A DNA stretch of 64,000 nucleotides from Rhodococcus yananensis (GCF_020515525.1 NZ_JAIYEP010000003.1:1-64000), one strand, 5' to 3'. Shown: positions 47,496 to 57,038, counted from the stretch's first letter. Notes: a model not told the origin generated them from the letters alone. Program-made: numbers and translations.

Positions 47496-49244
47496 ATGAC
47501 GCGCGAGCAACCGAGCCCGGCCGTGCCTGCATGGTTGCAGGAGGACGACGCATCCGTGGTTGCCGCCGCACCCGTCGGCCGCCGCGGTCTGCGCCGGTCC
47601 TCGCGCACCGCACCCGAGGAGACGGTGCCGCCACACGCGCCGGCGCCACACGCGTCGCCGTCCCGAGCCGAGCGTCCGCCGGTGACGGGCGAGCACGCAC
47701 CGTCTCGACCCGTGCCGGATCCCACCGTCGCGCCCCCGGCACCGACGGCGCCTCCGCCACCGGCCGTGTCCGCACAGCGCCCGGTGGCGTCGACGCCGCT
47801 CGGAGCTCCACTGTCGGTTCCGGCGCGTCCGGCGGTACCGGAGCCCTCCGCACCGGCCGCGTCGGTCGACACACCGGCCCCCGTGTCTCCTCGCACGCCT
47901 CCTCGCACGCAGGAACGGGTGATCGCGGCCGAACCGGCAGTCGGACCGGAGGTCGCGGTGGCTGCGCCGGACGCGCCACGTATCCCGGAGTGCGCCTCGA
48001 GCGGGCCCGCGGCACCGGACGTGGTACTCCGGTCCGTCACACCGTCCCCGCCTGTTGCAGAGCCCCCTGTTGCAGAGCCCCCTGTCGCTGAACGCCTGCC
48101 CGCTGCGGCGACCCCGCAGGGTCGGGAACCGACCCGCGAACCCCGACCGACGGGGGATCCTCGACCGGACCGACCACACGAATCCGTGCGACAGGCCCCC
48201 GTGCATCCGCCCGCGCCGGAACCGGACCGGGCGGAACCTGCACCGGATCGGCTCGGGGAACCGTCGATCGCGGGGACGAACGCGGGGCCGGACCATCAAC
48301 CATCGAACCTCGACCTCGCGTCGGGTGTTCTCGTGCGCCGTGCTCGTCGCGCTCCCGGCGGGGGTTGGCGCAGGGGGGTCCATCGACTCACCGGGGGGCT
48401 TCTCAGCCCGGGCCTGTCGGCGTCGGCCGCGCACCACGACGAGTTGGTCGCGCGAATCCGACAACCGATCGGCGGTGACTACCGCATCGCTGTGCTCTCC
48501 CTCAAAGGGGGAGTCGGCAAGACCACGACCACGATCGGCCTCGGCTCGACGTTCGCCTCGTTGCGCGGTGACTGCGTGATCGCCGTGGACGCGAATCCGG
48601 ACTTCGGCACCCTCGCCCAACGGGTACGGCAACAGACCGACTCGACGGTGCGCGATCTCCTGCGGGTCGCCGACGACATCGAACGCTATTCGGACGTGCG
48701 CGCGCACACGTCCCAGGCGGCGAGCAGGTTGGAAGTACTCGCCAGCGAACGCGATCCGGCCGTGTCGGAGGCATTCAGCGAAGCCGACTACCGCGACGTC
48801 GTCGACATCCTGAAGGTGTACTACAACATCATCCTCACGGACTGCGGAACCGGGATCATGCATTCGGCGATGCGCGGTGTGCTCGATCTCGCCGACGCGC
48901 TGGTCCTCGTCGGGTCGCCCGCCGTCGACGGTGCCCGCAGTGCCGCCGCGACGCTGGACTGGTTGCAGCACCACGGGTACGGCGAACTGGTCGAACGCAC
49001 CGTCGTGGTGATCAGCTCCCCGCGCCCCGGTGCGACCAACGTCGACATGGATGCGCTCACCGGCCACTTCCTCTCGCGGTGCCGTGCCCTGCAGGTCGTC
49101 CCGTTCGACGAGCACCTCGCCGAAGGCGCCGAGATCGAGCTCGATCTGCTCCGCCCCGCCACGCGTCTGGCGTACACCGAACTCGCGGCGATGGTCGCCG
49201 ACGACTTTCCGGCGTTGACGGGACGGCATGCGGCGCCGCTCTGA
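47496..49244 (+). CDS. proline-rich MinD/ParA-type ATPase (EspI-like)
   Basis: 582 aa. The first about 300 residues are Pro/Ala/Arg-rich and disordered, opening with MTREQPSPAVPAWLQEDD and containing short repeats (VAEPPVAEPPVAE). The C-terminal half (about 325-582) is a deviant-Walker ATPase: LKGGVGKTTTTIGLGS (about 333-348), VDANPDFGTL and ILTDCGTGI (switch II), then VVVISSPRPGATNVD. This two-part layout is that of EspI/Rv3876-type proteins of type VII secretion loci, but no ESX gene is nearby. ATG at 47496 with GGGGGGAG. Alternative: a general polar or positional MinD-like ATPase. It lies between xerC and an M23 peptidase gene. Confidence 0.8.
   Translation: MTREQPSPAVPAWLQEDDASVVAAAPVGRRGLRRSSRTAPEETVPPHAPAPHASPSRAERPPVTGEHAPSRPVPDPTVAPPAPTAPPPPAVSAQRPVASTPLGAPLSVPARPAVPEPSAPAASVDTPAPVSPRTPPRTQERVIAAEPAVGPEVAVAAPDAPRIPECASSGPAAPDVVLRSVTPSPPVAEPPVAEPPVAERLPAAATPQGREPTREPRPTGDPRPDRPHESVRQAPVHPPAPEPDRAEPAPDRLGEPSIAGTNAGPDHQPSNLDLASGVLVRRARRAPGGGWRRGVHRLTGGLLSPGLSASAAHHDELVARIRQPIGGDYRIAVLSLKGGVGKTTTTIGLGSTFASLRGDCVIAVDANPDFGTLAQRVRQQTDSTVRDLLRVADDIERYSDVRAHTSQAASRLEVLASERDPAVSEAFSEADYRDVVDILKVYYNIILTDCGTGIMHSAMRGVLDLADALVLVGSPAVDGARSAAATLDWLQHHGYGELVERTVVVISSPRPGATNVDMDALTGHFLSRCRALQVVPFDEHLAEGAEIELDLLRPATRLAYTELAAMVADDFPALTGRHAAPL
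48054..48083 (+). repeat. 15-bp tandem repeat in the proline-rich region
   Basis: GTTGCAGAGCCCCCT occurs twice in tandem (48054-48068, 48069-48083), followed by a degenerate third unit. It encodes VAEPP repeats. Confidence 0.8.
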
Positions 49245-49271
49245 CCGCGCCGGGTGGCCGCGGCGGGACGG

Positions 49272-49796
49272 CTACCCGCCGTCGACAGGAAGCAGGCGGA
49301 TCACCGGTCGCTGTACCAGCGGCAGAGGATCGAGATAGTCGTCGCGGCCCCGTCGCAGGCCCCAGTGCAGGCAGGCAGGTACCGGGCATCCGTCGTGGCC
49401 GGCGGACACGGTGCCCAGCGGATCCCCCGAGCGCACCCGGCGGCCGGCCGTGACCGCCGCGACGACCGGTTCGTAGGTGGTGCGTAACCCACCCGCGTGA
49501 TCGATCGACACGACGGGTTTCCCGGCGACCGTTCCGGCGAACGCGACCGTGCCGTCGCCTGCGGCGAGGACCGTCTGCCCGGGACGCGCCGCGAGGTCGA
49601 CGCCGCGGTGACCGGGCAGCCAGTCCTGCGCTGGAGGATCGAACTCGCGGGTGATCGCCGGTCGCGGTTCCAGCGGCCACCCGAAGGCCGGCGCGGCACC
49701 CGCGACAGGGGTGGCGTGGCCCGATGCGACGGCGCACAGCACGAGCGCGATCGCCGTGGCGGCGCAGGACGGTGACGGAAGCTGCACGCCCGCCAC
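49272..49796 (-). CDS. secreted M23/LytM-type peptidase
   Basis: 174 aa with a signal peptide ([27 protein letters not shown]) and a LytM domain starting at [16 protein letters not shown]. The metal His/Asp pair is in [15 protein letters not shown] and the third His in [10 protein letters not shown]; the first position of the usual HxH is Cys. GTG at 49796 (or 49787) is selected by the signal peptide; the frame continues upstream without homology. Rv2891-like position before rpsB. Probably binds or cleaves peptidoglycan; activity depends on whether CLH can hold zinc. Confidence 0.82.
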   Translation of the reverse strand: MAGVQLPSPSCAATAIALVLCAVASGHATPVAGAAPAFGWPLEPRPAITREFDPPAQDWLPGHRGVDLAARPGQTVLAAGDGTVAFAGTVAGKPVVSIDHAGGLRTTYEPVVAAVTAGRRVRSGDPLGTVSAGHDGCPVPACLHWGLRRGRDDYLDPLPLVQRPVIRLLPVDGG

Positions 49797-49838
49797 GTTT
49801 CCGTGTTCGCGGGTGCCGCGACAGCCCCCGCTCACGAT

Positions 49839-49867
49839 CTGTGGACAACCGAGGGGTTTGTCCACAG
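49839..49867. promoter_or_regulatory. inverted pair of DnaA boxes
   Basis: CTGTGGACAA (49839-49848) and TTGTCCACAG (49858-49867) are exact reverse complements, 9 nt apart; each contains the 9-mer TTGTCCACA in opposite orientation. They lie about 55 bp upstream of the rpsB -10. Confidence 0.55.
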
Positions 49868-49897
49868 ACGAACTTTCGGGCGCCGAGCGTCGGCCGG

Positions 49898-49928
49898 TTG
49901 GTGGTCGAGGCGGTCGGTCTCGTACACT
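49898..49928 (+). promoter_or_regulatory. predicted rpsB-tsf promoter
   Basis: TACACT (49923-49928) with TTGGTG (49898-49903) at 19-nt spacing. The hexamer is a good TANNNT -10 and the long leader is usual for ribosomal protein S2. Confidence 0.4.
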
Positions 49929-50110
49929 GGACGAGCGGTCTGCACAGGCAGATCGACTTCGCGCGTCCGCGCGTCGACGCCATCCACCGTCGGTGGGTGC
50001 GTCACAGATGTCCGTCGACCGGTCCCCTCGCGGGGTTCGGCGGGCATGCGGGCGCCAGGGTGGAGATCGCGAGATCACCCACGACAACCGACACGAAAGA
50101 GAGAACAGCC

Positions 50111-50929
50111 ATGGCTGTCGTCACCATGAAGCAGCTGCTCGACAGCGGCGCGCACTTCGGGCACCAGACCCGCCGGTGGAACCCGAAGATGAAGCGGTTC
50201 ATCCTCACCGACCGCAACGGCATCTACATCATCGATCTGCAGCAGACCCTGACGTACATCGACAAGGCGTACGAGTTCGTCAAGGAGACCGTGGCGCACG
50301 GCGGCACGATCCTGTTCGTCGGCACCAAGAAGCAGGCTCAGGAGTCCATCGCCGACGAGGCCACCCGCGTCGGGATGCCCTACGTCAACCAGCGTTGGCT
50401 CGGCGGCATGCTCACCAACTTCTCCACCGTCCACAAGCGCCTGCAGCGCCTGAAGGAGCTGGAGTCGATGGAGCAGACCGGTGGTTTCGAGGGTCGCACC
50501 AAGAAGGAAATCCTCATGCTCACGCGTGAGAAGACCAAGCTGGAGCGCACCCTCGGCGGCATCCGCGACATGGCGAAGGTTCCGTCGGCCGTGTGGGTCG
50601 TCGACACCAACAAGGAGCACATCGCCGTCGGTGAGGCCCGCAAGCTGAACATCCCGGTCGTTGCGATCCTCGACACCAACTGCGATCCCGACCTCGTCGA
50701 CTTCCCGATCCCGGGCAACGACGACGCGATCCGTTCCGCGGCTCTGCTCACCAAGGTCGTCGCCTCCGCCGTCGCCGAGGGCCTGCAGGCCCGCGCAGGG
50801 AAGAGCGCCGACGCGGACGCCAAGCCCGAGGCCGTGGCCGAGCCGCTGCCCGAGTGGGAGCAGGAACTGCTGTCGCAGGCCGCCTCCGGCGAGAACGCCC
50901 CCGCGGCGGACGCAGCCCCCGAGGCCTGA
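50111..50929 (+). CDS. rpsB: 30S ribosomal protein S2
   Basis: 272 aa. [20 protein letters not shown] and [21 protein letters not shown] open the S2 fold; [10 protein letters not shown] and [25 protein letters not shown] are further signatures. The acidic C-terminal extension (after about 225) is actinobacterial. ATG at 50111 with a purine-rich AAAGAGAGAA stretch. First gene of rpsB-tsf. Confidence 0.98.
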   Translation: MAVVTMKQLLDSGAHFGHQTRRWNPKMKRFILTDRNGIYIIDLQQTLTYIDKAYEFVKETVAHGGTILFVGTKKQAQESIADEATRVGMPYVNQRWLGGMLTNFSTVHKRLQRLKELESMEQTGGFEGRTKKEILMLTREKTKLERTLGGIRDMAKVPSAVWVVDTNKEHIAVGEARKLNIPVVAILDTNCDPDLVDFPIPGNDDAIRSAALLTKVVASAVAEGLQARAGKSADADAKPEAVAEPLPEWEQELLSQAASGENAPAADAAPEA

Positions 50930-50937
50930 TCGCTTGC

Positions 50938-50979
50938 GCGGCCCCGACCGGACGATCGAGAGATCATGGTCGGGGCCGT
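50938..50979 (+). terminator. hairpin between rpsB and tsf
   Basis: GGCCCCGACC (50940-50949) pairs with GGTCGGGGCC (50968-50977), extended by two more pairs; the loop has an inner GATC/GATC stem. It is probably a partial terminator, lowering tsf relative to rpsB. Confidence 0.6.
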
Positions 50980-51035
50980 CGCATCGACGCCCACCCCGAG
51001 ACTTTCCCATCACAGACACAGGAGGCTCGCTTCTC

Positions 51036-51863
51036 ATGGCGAACTACACCGCCGCCGACGTCAAGCGTCTCCGTGAGCTCACCGGCTCCGGAATGCTGGA
51101 CTGCAAGAACGCTCTCGCCGACAACGACGGCGACTTCGACAAGGCCGTCGAGCAGCTGCGTATCAAGGGCGCCAAGGACGTCGGCAAGCGCGCCGAGCGC
51201 TCCACCGCCGAGGGTCTGGTCGTCGCGAAGGACGGCGTCCTCGTCGAGCTGAACTCGGAGACCGACTTCGTCGCGAAGAATGCCGAGTTCCAGGCGCTCG
51301 CCGACACGATCGTCTCCGCTGCCGCCGAGGCGCGCCCCGCCGACGTCGACGCGCTGCTCGCGCTCGAGATCGACGGCAAGACCGTGGCGACCCTCATCCA
51401 GGAGCTCTCCGCCAAGATCGGTGAGAAGCTCGAGCTGCGCCGGGTCGCCGCTCTCGACGGCAACGTCGCGGTCTACCTGCACAAGCGTGCCTCCGACCTG
51501 CCGCCGGCCGTGGGTGTGCTCGTCGAGTACACCGGTGACGGCGACGCCGCCGCCGAGGCTGCCCGCAGCGCCGCCATGCAGGTCGCCGCGCTCAAGGCGA
51601 AGTACACGAGCCGGGACGAGGTCCCCGAGGAGATCGTCGCCAACGAGCGTCGCATCGCCGAGGAGACCGCCAAGGCCGAGGGCAAGCCCGAGCAGGCCCT
51701 GCCGAAGATCGTCGAAGGCCGCGTCAACGGCTACTTCAAGGATGTCGTGCTCCTCGAGCAGCCGTCCGTGACCGACTCGAAGAAGACCGTCAAGGCGCTT
51801 CTCGACGAGGCCGGAGCCACCGTCACCCGCTTCGTGCGGTTCGAGGTCGGCGCCACCGGCTAG
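51036..51863 (+). CDS. tsf: elongation factor Ts
   Basis: 275-aa nucleotide exchange factor of EF-Tu. The N-terminal UBA-like domain [20 protein letters not shown]...LDCKNAL and the signature [15 protein letters not shown] are clear. ATG at 51036 with AGGAGG at 51020-51025. Confidence 0.98.
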   Translation: MANYTAADVKRLRELTGSGMLDCKNALADNDGDFDKAVEQLRIKGAKDVGKRAERSTAEGLVVAKDGVLVELNSETDFVAKNAEFQALADTIVSAAAEARPADVDALLALEIDGKTVATLIQELSAKIGEKLELRRVAALDGNVAVYLHKRASDLPPAVGVLVEYTGDGDAAAEAARSAAMQVAALKAKYTSRDEVPEEIVANERRIAEETAKAEGKPEQALPKIVEGRVNGYFKDVVLLEQPSVTDSKKTVKALLDEAGATVTRFVRFEVGATG

Positions 51864-51873
51864 ACCCGTGTTC

Positions 51874-51910
51874 GCTCGACCCCGCCGGACCTGTACCGGC
51901 GGGGTCGAGC
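51874..51910 (+). terminator. tsf terminator
   Basis: Perfect 15-bp stem (51874-51888 with 51896-51910), 7-nt loop, 11 nt past the tsf stop. Confidence 0.85.
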
Positions 51911-52001
51911 CGTGTCGGGCGCCGTCGGCAACGATGGCGTGTCGCCTCGCGCCCGGTCTCGGCTCCGCCGGGTCGATGAGGCAGGATGAAGGAGCCGATC
52001 C

Positions 52002-52751
52002 ATGCGCAACCAGAGGAGAGTCATGTCCGACGATGCCCACGAACGGCCCGGTTTCCGCCGGGTGCTTCTCAAACTCGGCGGCGAGATGTTCGGCGGTGGC
52101 AAGGTCGGGCTCGACCCCGATGTGGTGACGATGGTTGCGGAACAGATCGCCGAGGTGGTGCGCAGCGGTGTCGAGGTCGCCGTGGTGATCGGCGGCGGCA
52201 ACTTCTTCCGCGGCGCCGAACTGCAGCAGCGCGGATTGGAGCGCGCGCGTTCGGACTACATGGGCATGCTCGGCACCGTCATGAACTCCCTCGCGCTCCA
52301 GGACTTCCTGGAGAAGCAGGGCATCGACACCCGCGTGCAGACCGCCATCACGATGGGGCAGGTCGCCGAACCGTACCTGCCGTTGCGGGCACGCCGTCAC
52401 CTCGAGAAGGGGCGCGTCGTGATCTTCGGCGCCGGGATGGGCATGCCCTACTTCTCCACCGACACCACCGCCGCGCAGCGCGCGCTCGAGATCGGTGCCG
52501 ACGTCGTGCTGATGGCCAAGGCCGTCGACGGTGTGTACTCCGCGGATCCGCGCACGGTTCCGGACGCGGAACTGTTCGAGGAGATCACACACCGCGAGGT
52601 CATCGAGAAGGACCTCAAGGTCGCCGACGCGACCGCCTTCAGCCTGTGCATGGACAACGCCATGCCGATCATGGTCTTCAATCTGCTGACCAAGGGCAAT
52701 ATCGCTCGTGCCGTCGCCGGTGAGAAGATCGGAACGCTCGTACGGTCATGA
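52002..52751 (+). CDS. pyrH: uridylate kinase
   Basis: 249-aa UMP kinase making UDP, amino-acid-kinase fold. [15 protein letters not shown] is the N-terminal phosphate loop; [29 protein letters not shown] and [12 protein letters not shown] are further signatures. ATG 52002 has GAAGGAG with 7-nt spacing. ATG 52023 has AGAGGAG with only 4 nt, so the longer form is preferred. CAGGAT at 51982-51987 may be its -10. It starts the pyrH-frr-cdsA cluster. Confidence 0.96.
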   Translation: MRNQRRVMSDDAHERPGFRRVLLKLGGEMFGGGKVGLDPDVVTMVAEQIAEVVRSGVEVAVVIGGGNFFRGAELQQRGLERARSDYMGMLGTVMNSLALQDFLEKQGIDTRVQTAITMGQVAEPYLPLRARRHLEKGRVVIFGAGMGMPYFSTDTTAAQRALEIGADVVLMAKAVDGVYSADPRTVPDAELFEEITHREVIEKDLKVADATAFSLCMDNAMPIMVFNLLTKGNIARAVAGEKIGTLVRS

Positions 52752-52779
52752 TTGGACAACGGAACATGGAGGAACTGCC

Positions 52780-53337
52780 GTGATCGATGAAGCTCTCTTC
52801 GAAGCCGAGGAGAAGATGGACAAGGCCGTCACCGTGGCCAAGGACGATCTCGGCGGTATCCGGACGGGCCGGGCCAACCCCGGCATGTTCAACCGGATCG
52901 TCGTCGACTACTACGGTTCGCCCACCCCGGTGACGCAGATCGCGAGTATCAACGTGCCCGAGGCACGCATGGTCATCGTCAAACCGTACGAGGCCTCGCA
53001 GCTCGGCGCCATCGAGACCGCGATCCGCAACTCCGATCTCGGGGTCAACCCGACCAACGACGGCAACATCATCCGCATCTCCGTCCCGCAGCTCACCGAG
53101 GAACGCCGCCGCGAACTCGTCAAGCAGTCGAAGGGCAAGGGTGAGGACGCGAAGGTCGCGATCCGCAACGTGCGCCGCAAGGCGATGGAGGAGCTGAACC
53201 GCATCCAGAAGGACGGTGAGGCCGGTGAGGACGAGGTGGTGCGCGCGGAGAAGGAACTCGACAAGACCACCGCCAAGTACGTCGCGCTGATCGACGAACT
53301 GGTCAAGAACAAGGAAGCCGAGTTGATGGAGGTCTGA
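52780..53337 (+). CDS. frr: ribosome recycling factor
   Basis: 185 aa, exact RRF length. [32 protein letters not shown] and [15 protein letters not shown] are signatures. With EF-G it splits post-termination ribosomes. GTG at 52780 with GGAGG at 52768-52772. Confidence 0.98.
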   Translation: MIDEALFEAEEKMDKAVTVAKDDLGGIRTGRANPGMFNRIVVDYYGSPTPVTQIASINVPEARMVIVKPYEASQLGAIETAIRNSDLGVNPTNDGNIIRISVPQLTEERRRELVKQSKGKGEDAKVAIRNVRRKAMEELNRIQKDGEAGEDEVVRAEKELDKTTAKYVALIDELVKNKEAELMEV

Positions 53338-53339
53338 CG

Positions 53340-54263
53340 GTGGGTCGAGCCGACGGATCGTCCGATCCGCAGCTTCCACTCGATGCCGGAGCGGACTCCG
53401 GCATCACCCCTGCAGTCCCGCAACCGGAGAAGGCGTCCGCGCCGGCGTCCCGCGCCGGCCGGAACCTACCCGCCGCGATCGGTGTCGGCGTGGGTCTCGG
53501 TGCGCTCGTCATCGTGATCCTGCTGTTCGCGCCGACGGCGTGGTTCGCCGTGGTCGGTGGCGCCATCGCCATCGCGACGTGGGAGGTCACCAAGAGGCTG
53601 CGCGAAGCCGACGTGCTCGTTCCCCGTGTCCCACTGCTGCTGGGTGGGCAGGCGACGATCTGGCTCGGTTGGCCGTACGGAACCACCGGGGTTCTCGCCG
53701 GGTTCGCCGGCACCGTGGTGGTGACGATGCTCTGGCGGCTGTTCGACCACGGACTCGCCGCGCAGCCACACAACTACCTGCGCGACACCGCGGTGTCGGT
53801 GTTCACCGTCGCATGGTTGCCGCTGCTCGCGTCGTTCGCCACCCTCATGGTGCTCGACGAGCAGGGCGCGCAGCGCGTGTTCTGCCTCATGATCGTGTGT
53901 GTGGCGTCCGACATCGGCGGCTACACCGCCGGTGTGTTGTTCGGTCGGCACCCGATGGTCCCGGCGATCAGCCCGAAGAAGTCCTGGGAGGGCTTCGGCG
54001 GTTCTCTCGTCGCGTGTGTGGTGGCCGGTGTCCTCACCGTCACACTGATGCTCGACGGGCCCTGGTGGGTCGGTGTGGTGCTCGGAGCGGTCCTCGTGCT
54101 CACCGCGACGTCGGGCGACCTCATCGAGTCGCAGGTCAAGCGAGATCTGAAGATCAAGGACATGGGCACGCTGCTGCCGGGACACGGCGGCATCATGGAC
54201 CGGCTCGATTCGATCCTGCCTTCCGCGTTCGTGACCTGGCTGATCCTCACCGTGTTCGTGTAG
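53340..54263 (+). CDS. cdsA: phosphatidate cytidylyltransferase
   Basis: 307-aa integral membrane enzyme making CDP-diacylglycerol, the precursor of phosphatidylinositol, cardiolipin and phosphatidylethanolamine. A hydrophilic N-terminal about 40 residues is followed by seven to eight membrane helices. Signature regions: ISPKKSWEGFGGSL and SQVKRDLKIKDMGTLLPGHG, then GGIMDRLDSI. GTG at 53340, 2 nt after frr. Confidence 0.96.
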   Translation: MGRADGSSDPQLPLDAGADSGITPAVPQPEKASAPASRAGRNLPAAIGVGVGLGALVIVILLFAPTAWFAVVGGAIAIATWEVTKRLREADVLVPRVPLLLGGQATIWLGWPYGTTGVLAGFAGTVVVTMLWRLFDHGLAAQPHNYLRDTAVSVFTVAWLPLLASFATLMVLDEQGAQRVFCLMIVCVASDIGGYTAGVLFGRHPMVPAISPKKSWEGFGGSLVACVVAGVLTVTLMLDGPWWVGVVLGAVLVLTATSGDLIESQVKRDLKIKDMGTLLPGHGGIMDRLDSILPSAFVTWLILTVFV

Positions 54264-54270
54264 GCACACG

Positions 54271-55047
54271 GTGGGCTCACGACGGGGAGACGACCGGGGT
54301 GTCATCGCGAGCCCCAACATCTGGCACTGGCCCGCCGTGTACGAGGTGGAGAACCGGGCCCAGGACACCCGCGGCGCCGTGTACGCGGCGCTGCGGGAGG
54401 CCGTCGACTGGGCCGGTCGCGACGTCGTCGACGTCGGCTGCGGCACCGGATTCCACCTGCCGATGTTCGCGGCGGACGCCCGGTCCGTCGTCGGTGTCGA
54501 ACCGCACCCGCCGTTGCGGGCGGCCGCGCGCCGCCGGGTAGCCGGCGTCGGATCCGTGACCGTCGTCGACGGGTCTGCCGCCGCACTTCCCCTCCCGGAT
54601 TCGTCGGTCGACCTCGTGCACGCCCGAACCGCGTACTTCTTCGGGCCCGGATGCGGTGCCGGGATCACCGAGGCGATGCGGGTGTTGCGACCCGGTGGTG
54701 CACTGGCCGTCGTGGATCTCGACGCCACTGCCCACCCGTACGGCAAGTGGATGCGCGCCGATCTGCCGCACTATCGGCCGGACGTGGTGGAGGCCTTCTT
54801 CGAGACCCAGGGCTTCGACCTGCGCCGTATCGACACCGAGTGGTCGTTCCCGGACCGCGACGCACTCGGACAGGTCCTGCGGATCGAGTTCGGGCCCGAG
54901 ATCGCCGCGCGGGCGTGGCGCGAGACCCCGGGAACCGCTTTGACCGTGCGTTATCGGCTGCACATCCGCCGTCGAGCCGCCGGACTGGTGGTCCCGGATC
55001 GCACCCGGCGGGCAGTCAGCGGCCGAAGATCCGGGACAGCCGGGTGA
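54271..55047 (+). CDS. class I SAM-dependent methyltransferase
   Basis: 258-aa Methyltransf_11-type protein. Motif I is VVDVGCGTGFHLPMF (about 53-67), motif II/III VDGSAAALPLPDSSVDLVHA, and motif IV ITEAMRVLRPGGALAVVD. The C-terminal part (EFGPEIAARAWRET) resembles small-molecule methyltransferases; the substrate is unknown. GTG at 54271, 7 nt after cdsA, probably co-transcribed. The last 32 nt overlap the convergent CoA-ester lyase gene. Confidence 0.85.
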   Translation: MGSRRGDDRGVIASPNIWHWPAVYEVENRAQDTRGAVYAALREAVDWAGRDVVDVGCGTGFHLPMFAADARSVVGVEPHPPLRAAARRRVAGVGSVTVVDGSAAALPLPDSSVDLVHARTAYFFGPGCGAGITEAMRVLRPGGALAVVDLDATAHPYGKWMRADLPHYRPDVVEAFFETQGFDLRRIDTEWSFPDRDALGQVLRIEFGPEIAARAWRETPGTALTVRYRLHIRRRAAGLVVPDRTRRAVSGRRSGTAG

Positions 55048-55843
55048 TCTTCTTCGCCTTTGCGAGTCTCGGCAGGTCACTCCCGTCACGCACGCCGCTT
55101 CCGTCCTCCCCGACACGCGCGATGATCGTCCGTGCCCAGGCGATGTCGTCGGAGTCGGGACTGAGTGCCGCGTTGGCGTACGGGGCTCGGTCGGGTGTCG
55201 TACAGAGTTTCCCGGTCATCCCCATTTCACGGGTCAGGTGGGCTTCCCGCTCGAGGATCTGCGGGTCGTCGGTCAGGGAGGGGCCGTCGATCGGCCCGGG
55301 CAGGCGCGCCGCGCGGCTCGTGATCACCAGTCGCGACCGCGGATAGGCCAGCGCGAGCGGGGAGTCGCTCATCCCCGTGTCGCGCCGGAAGTCGCCGCTG
55401 CCGAACGCCAGCCGGAACGTGCCCTCCGCCCGCGCGATCTCGGGTACGGCCTCGAGGCCCGCGGCGGACTCGATGAGCACCAGCACGGGCAGCGTCGCGG
55501 CCAGCGCCTCGTGGGTGGCTTCGACCTGCTGCCCGCTCTCCGTCTTCGCCAGCATGACTCCCGCGAGGCCGGGCACCCCCGCGAGTGCGTCCACGTCGTC
55601 GCACCAGTGCGGGGTGGTGGCGTCGTTGATGCGCACCCACGCGGTGTTCCCGGCACGCAACCAGTCGATGACGGCTGCGCGTGCCGAGGATTTGTCGTCG
55701 GGCGGGACGGCGTCCTCGAGGTCGAGGACGACGGCGTCGGCGGCGGAGGACGCCGCCGCGCCGAACCGGTCGCGGTCCGCGCCCGGAACCAGCAGCCAGG
55801 AGCGTGCGTACACGGGGTCGATTCCGGTGGCCATGGCCCCCAT
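55016..55843 (-). CDS. HpcH/HpaI aldolase-citrate lyase (CoA-ester lyase) family protein
   Basis: 275-aa CitE-like TIM barrel that cleaves or forms acyl-CoA esters such as malyl-, citramalyl- or beta-hydroxyaspartyl types. ARSWLLVPGADRDRF opens the barrel; AVVLDLEDAVPPDDK gives the acidic Mg-site region, and VLIESAAGLEAVPEIA and LAFGSGDFRRDTG supply the Glu and Asp ligands. ATG at 55843 has GGGAGG only 3 nt away; ATG 55834 is 12 nt away, so the exact start is uncertain. It is not linked to its neighbours functionally. Confidence 0.88.
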   Translation of the reverse strand: MGAMATGIDPVYARSWLLVPGADRDRFGAAASSAADAVVLDLEDAVPPDDKSSARAAVIDWLRAGNTAWVRINDATTPHWCDDVDALAGVPGLAGVMLAKTESGQQVEATHEALAATLPVLVLIESAAGLEAVPEIARAEGTFRLAFGSGDFRRDTGMSDSPLALAYPRSRLVITSRAARLPGPIDGPSLTDDPQILEREAHLTREMGMTGKLCTTPDRAPYANAALSPDSDDIAWARTIIARVGEDGSGVRDGSDLPRLAKAKKITRLSRIFGR

Positions 55844-55914
55844 CGTCCTCCCCCCGACGAGTGCAGTGGGTGAGTATCACACCGCGCGGGTGCCCTGAAC
55901 CTCCGAAATCATGG

Positions 55915-55920
55915 GACAAT
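55915..55920 (+). promoter_or_regulatory. extended -10 GACAAT before rlmN
   Basis: TGG-GACAAT ends 8 nt before ATG 55929, supporting that start (leaderless) over ATG 55911, which lies before the hexamer. Confidence 0.4.
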
Positions 55921-55928
55921 GGATCATT

Positions 55929-57038
55929 ATGTCTGCCACCCTTCCCCTCGTGTTCGATGCGCCCAAGCGCGGGATGCCGCCGCGGCACCTCGCCGATCTC
56001 GACGCCGATCAGCGACGCGACGCGGTGCGGGACCTGGGACTGCCCGCGTTCCGGGCCGATCAGCTCGCGCGCCAGTACTACGGCAGGCTCGAAGCCGACC
56101 CCGAGAAGATGACCGATCTGCCGGCATCGCTGCGACGACAGGTGGGGGACGCGTTGTTCCCGCCGCTGCTCACCGCGGTGCGACACATCGAATGCGACGG
56201 CGGACAGACCCGCAAGACGCTGTGGCGCGCGGGCGACGGGACGCTGCTCGAGAGCGTATTGATGCGCTACCCCGACCGTGCGACCCTGTGCATCTCCAGC
56301 CAGGCCGGGTGCGGGATGGCGTGCCCGTTCTGCGCGACGGGCCAAGGTGGTCTCGACCGCAACCTGAGCACCGCCGAGATCGTCGACCAGGTTCGCGCGG
56401 CTGCCGCGGACCTGCGTGACGGCGAGGTCCCCGGCGGACCGGGCCGGCTGTCGAACATCGTGTTCATGGGCATGGGCGAGCCCCTGGCCAACTACAAGCG
56501 GGTCGTGGCGGCGGTGCGTCGCATCACGTCACCCGCCCCCGAGGGGCTGGGTCTCTCACAGCGGTCGGTGACGGTGTCCACGGTCGGTCTCGCCCCCGCG
56601 ATCCGCCGCCTCGCCGACGAAGACCTGCACGTGACCCTCGCCGTGTCGCTGCACACCCCGGACGACGAGCTGCGCGACACACTGGTGCCGGTCAACAACC
56701 GATGGTCGGTGGCGGAGGTACTCGACGCCGCCCGGTACTACGCCGACAAGACCGGACGGCGGGTCTCGATCGAATACGCGCTGATCCGCGACGTGAACGA
56801 CCAGCCGTGGCGTGCCGACATGCTCGGCAAGAAGCTGCGCAAGGCACTCGGTCCGCTCGTGCACGTCAACCTCATCCCGCTCAACCCCACCCCGGGCAGC
56901 AAATGGGATGCCAGCCCGAAACCCGTCGAACGCGAGTTCGTGCGGAGAGTTCAGGCGCAGGGTGTGCCGTGCACGGTGCGTGACACCCGCGGTCAGGAGA
57001 TCGCGGCCGCGTGCGGGCAGCTCGCCGCCGAGGGGTGA
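55929..57038 (+). CDS. rlmN: 23S rRNA/tRNA (adenine-C2)-methyltransferase RlmN
   Basis: 369-aa radical SAM methyltransferase. The 4Fe-4S cluster ligands are Cys128, Cys132 and Cys135 in [11 protein letters not shown]. The paired catalytic Cys are Cys118-region (TLCISSQ) and the C-terminal [23 protein letters not shown] and [13 protein letters not shown] are signatures. The ATG at 55929 (MSATLPLVF) is preferred because an extended -10 lies between it and the ATG at 55911. Confidence 0.96.
   Translation: MSATLPLVFDAPKRGMPPRHLADLDADQRRDAVRDLGLPAFRADQLARQYYGRLEADPEKMTDLPASLRRQVGDALFPPLLTAVRHIECDGGQTRKTLWRAGDGTLLESVLMRYPDRATLCISSQAGCGMACPFCATGQGGLDRNLSTAEIVDQVRAAAADLRDGEVPGGPGRLSNIVFMGMGEPLANYKRVVAAVRRITSPAPEGLGLSQRSVTVSTVGLAPAIRRLADEDLHVTLAVSLHTPDDELRDTLVPVNNRWSVAEVLDAARYYADKTGRRVSIEYALIRDVNDQPWRADMLGKKLRKALGPLVHVNLIPLNPTPGSKWDASPKPVEREFVRRVQAQGVPCTVRDTRGQEIAAACGQLAAEG

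Larger units (their letters stand above)
49797..50110. other. 314-bp region between the M23 gene and rpsB
   Basis: It contains the inverted DnaA-box pair (49839-49867), a predicted rpsB promoter (49898-49928) and a leader of about 175 nt before rpsB. No coding gene seen. Confidence 0.6.

Noticed and set aside
49797-50110. DnaA boxes as a replication origin
   Set aside because: Only two strong boxes here, with no AT-rich unwinding region and no dnaA, dnaN or rpmH nearby.
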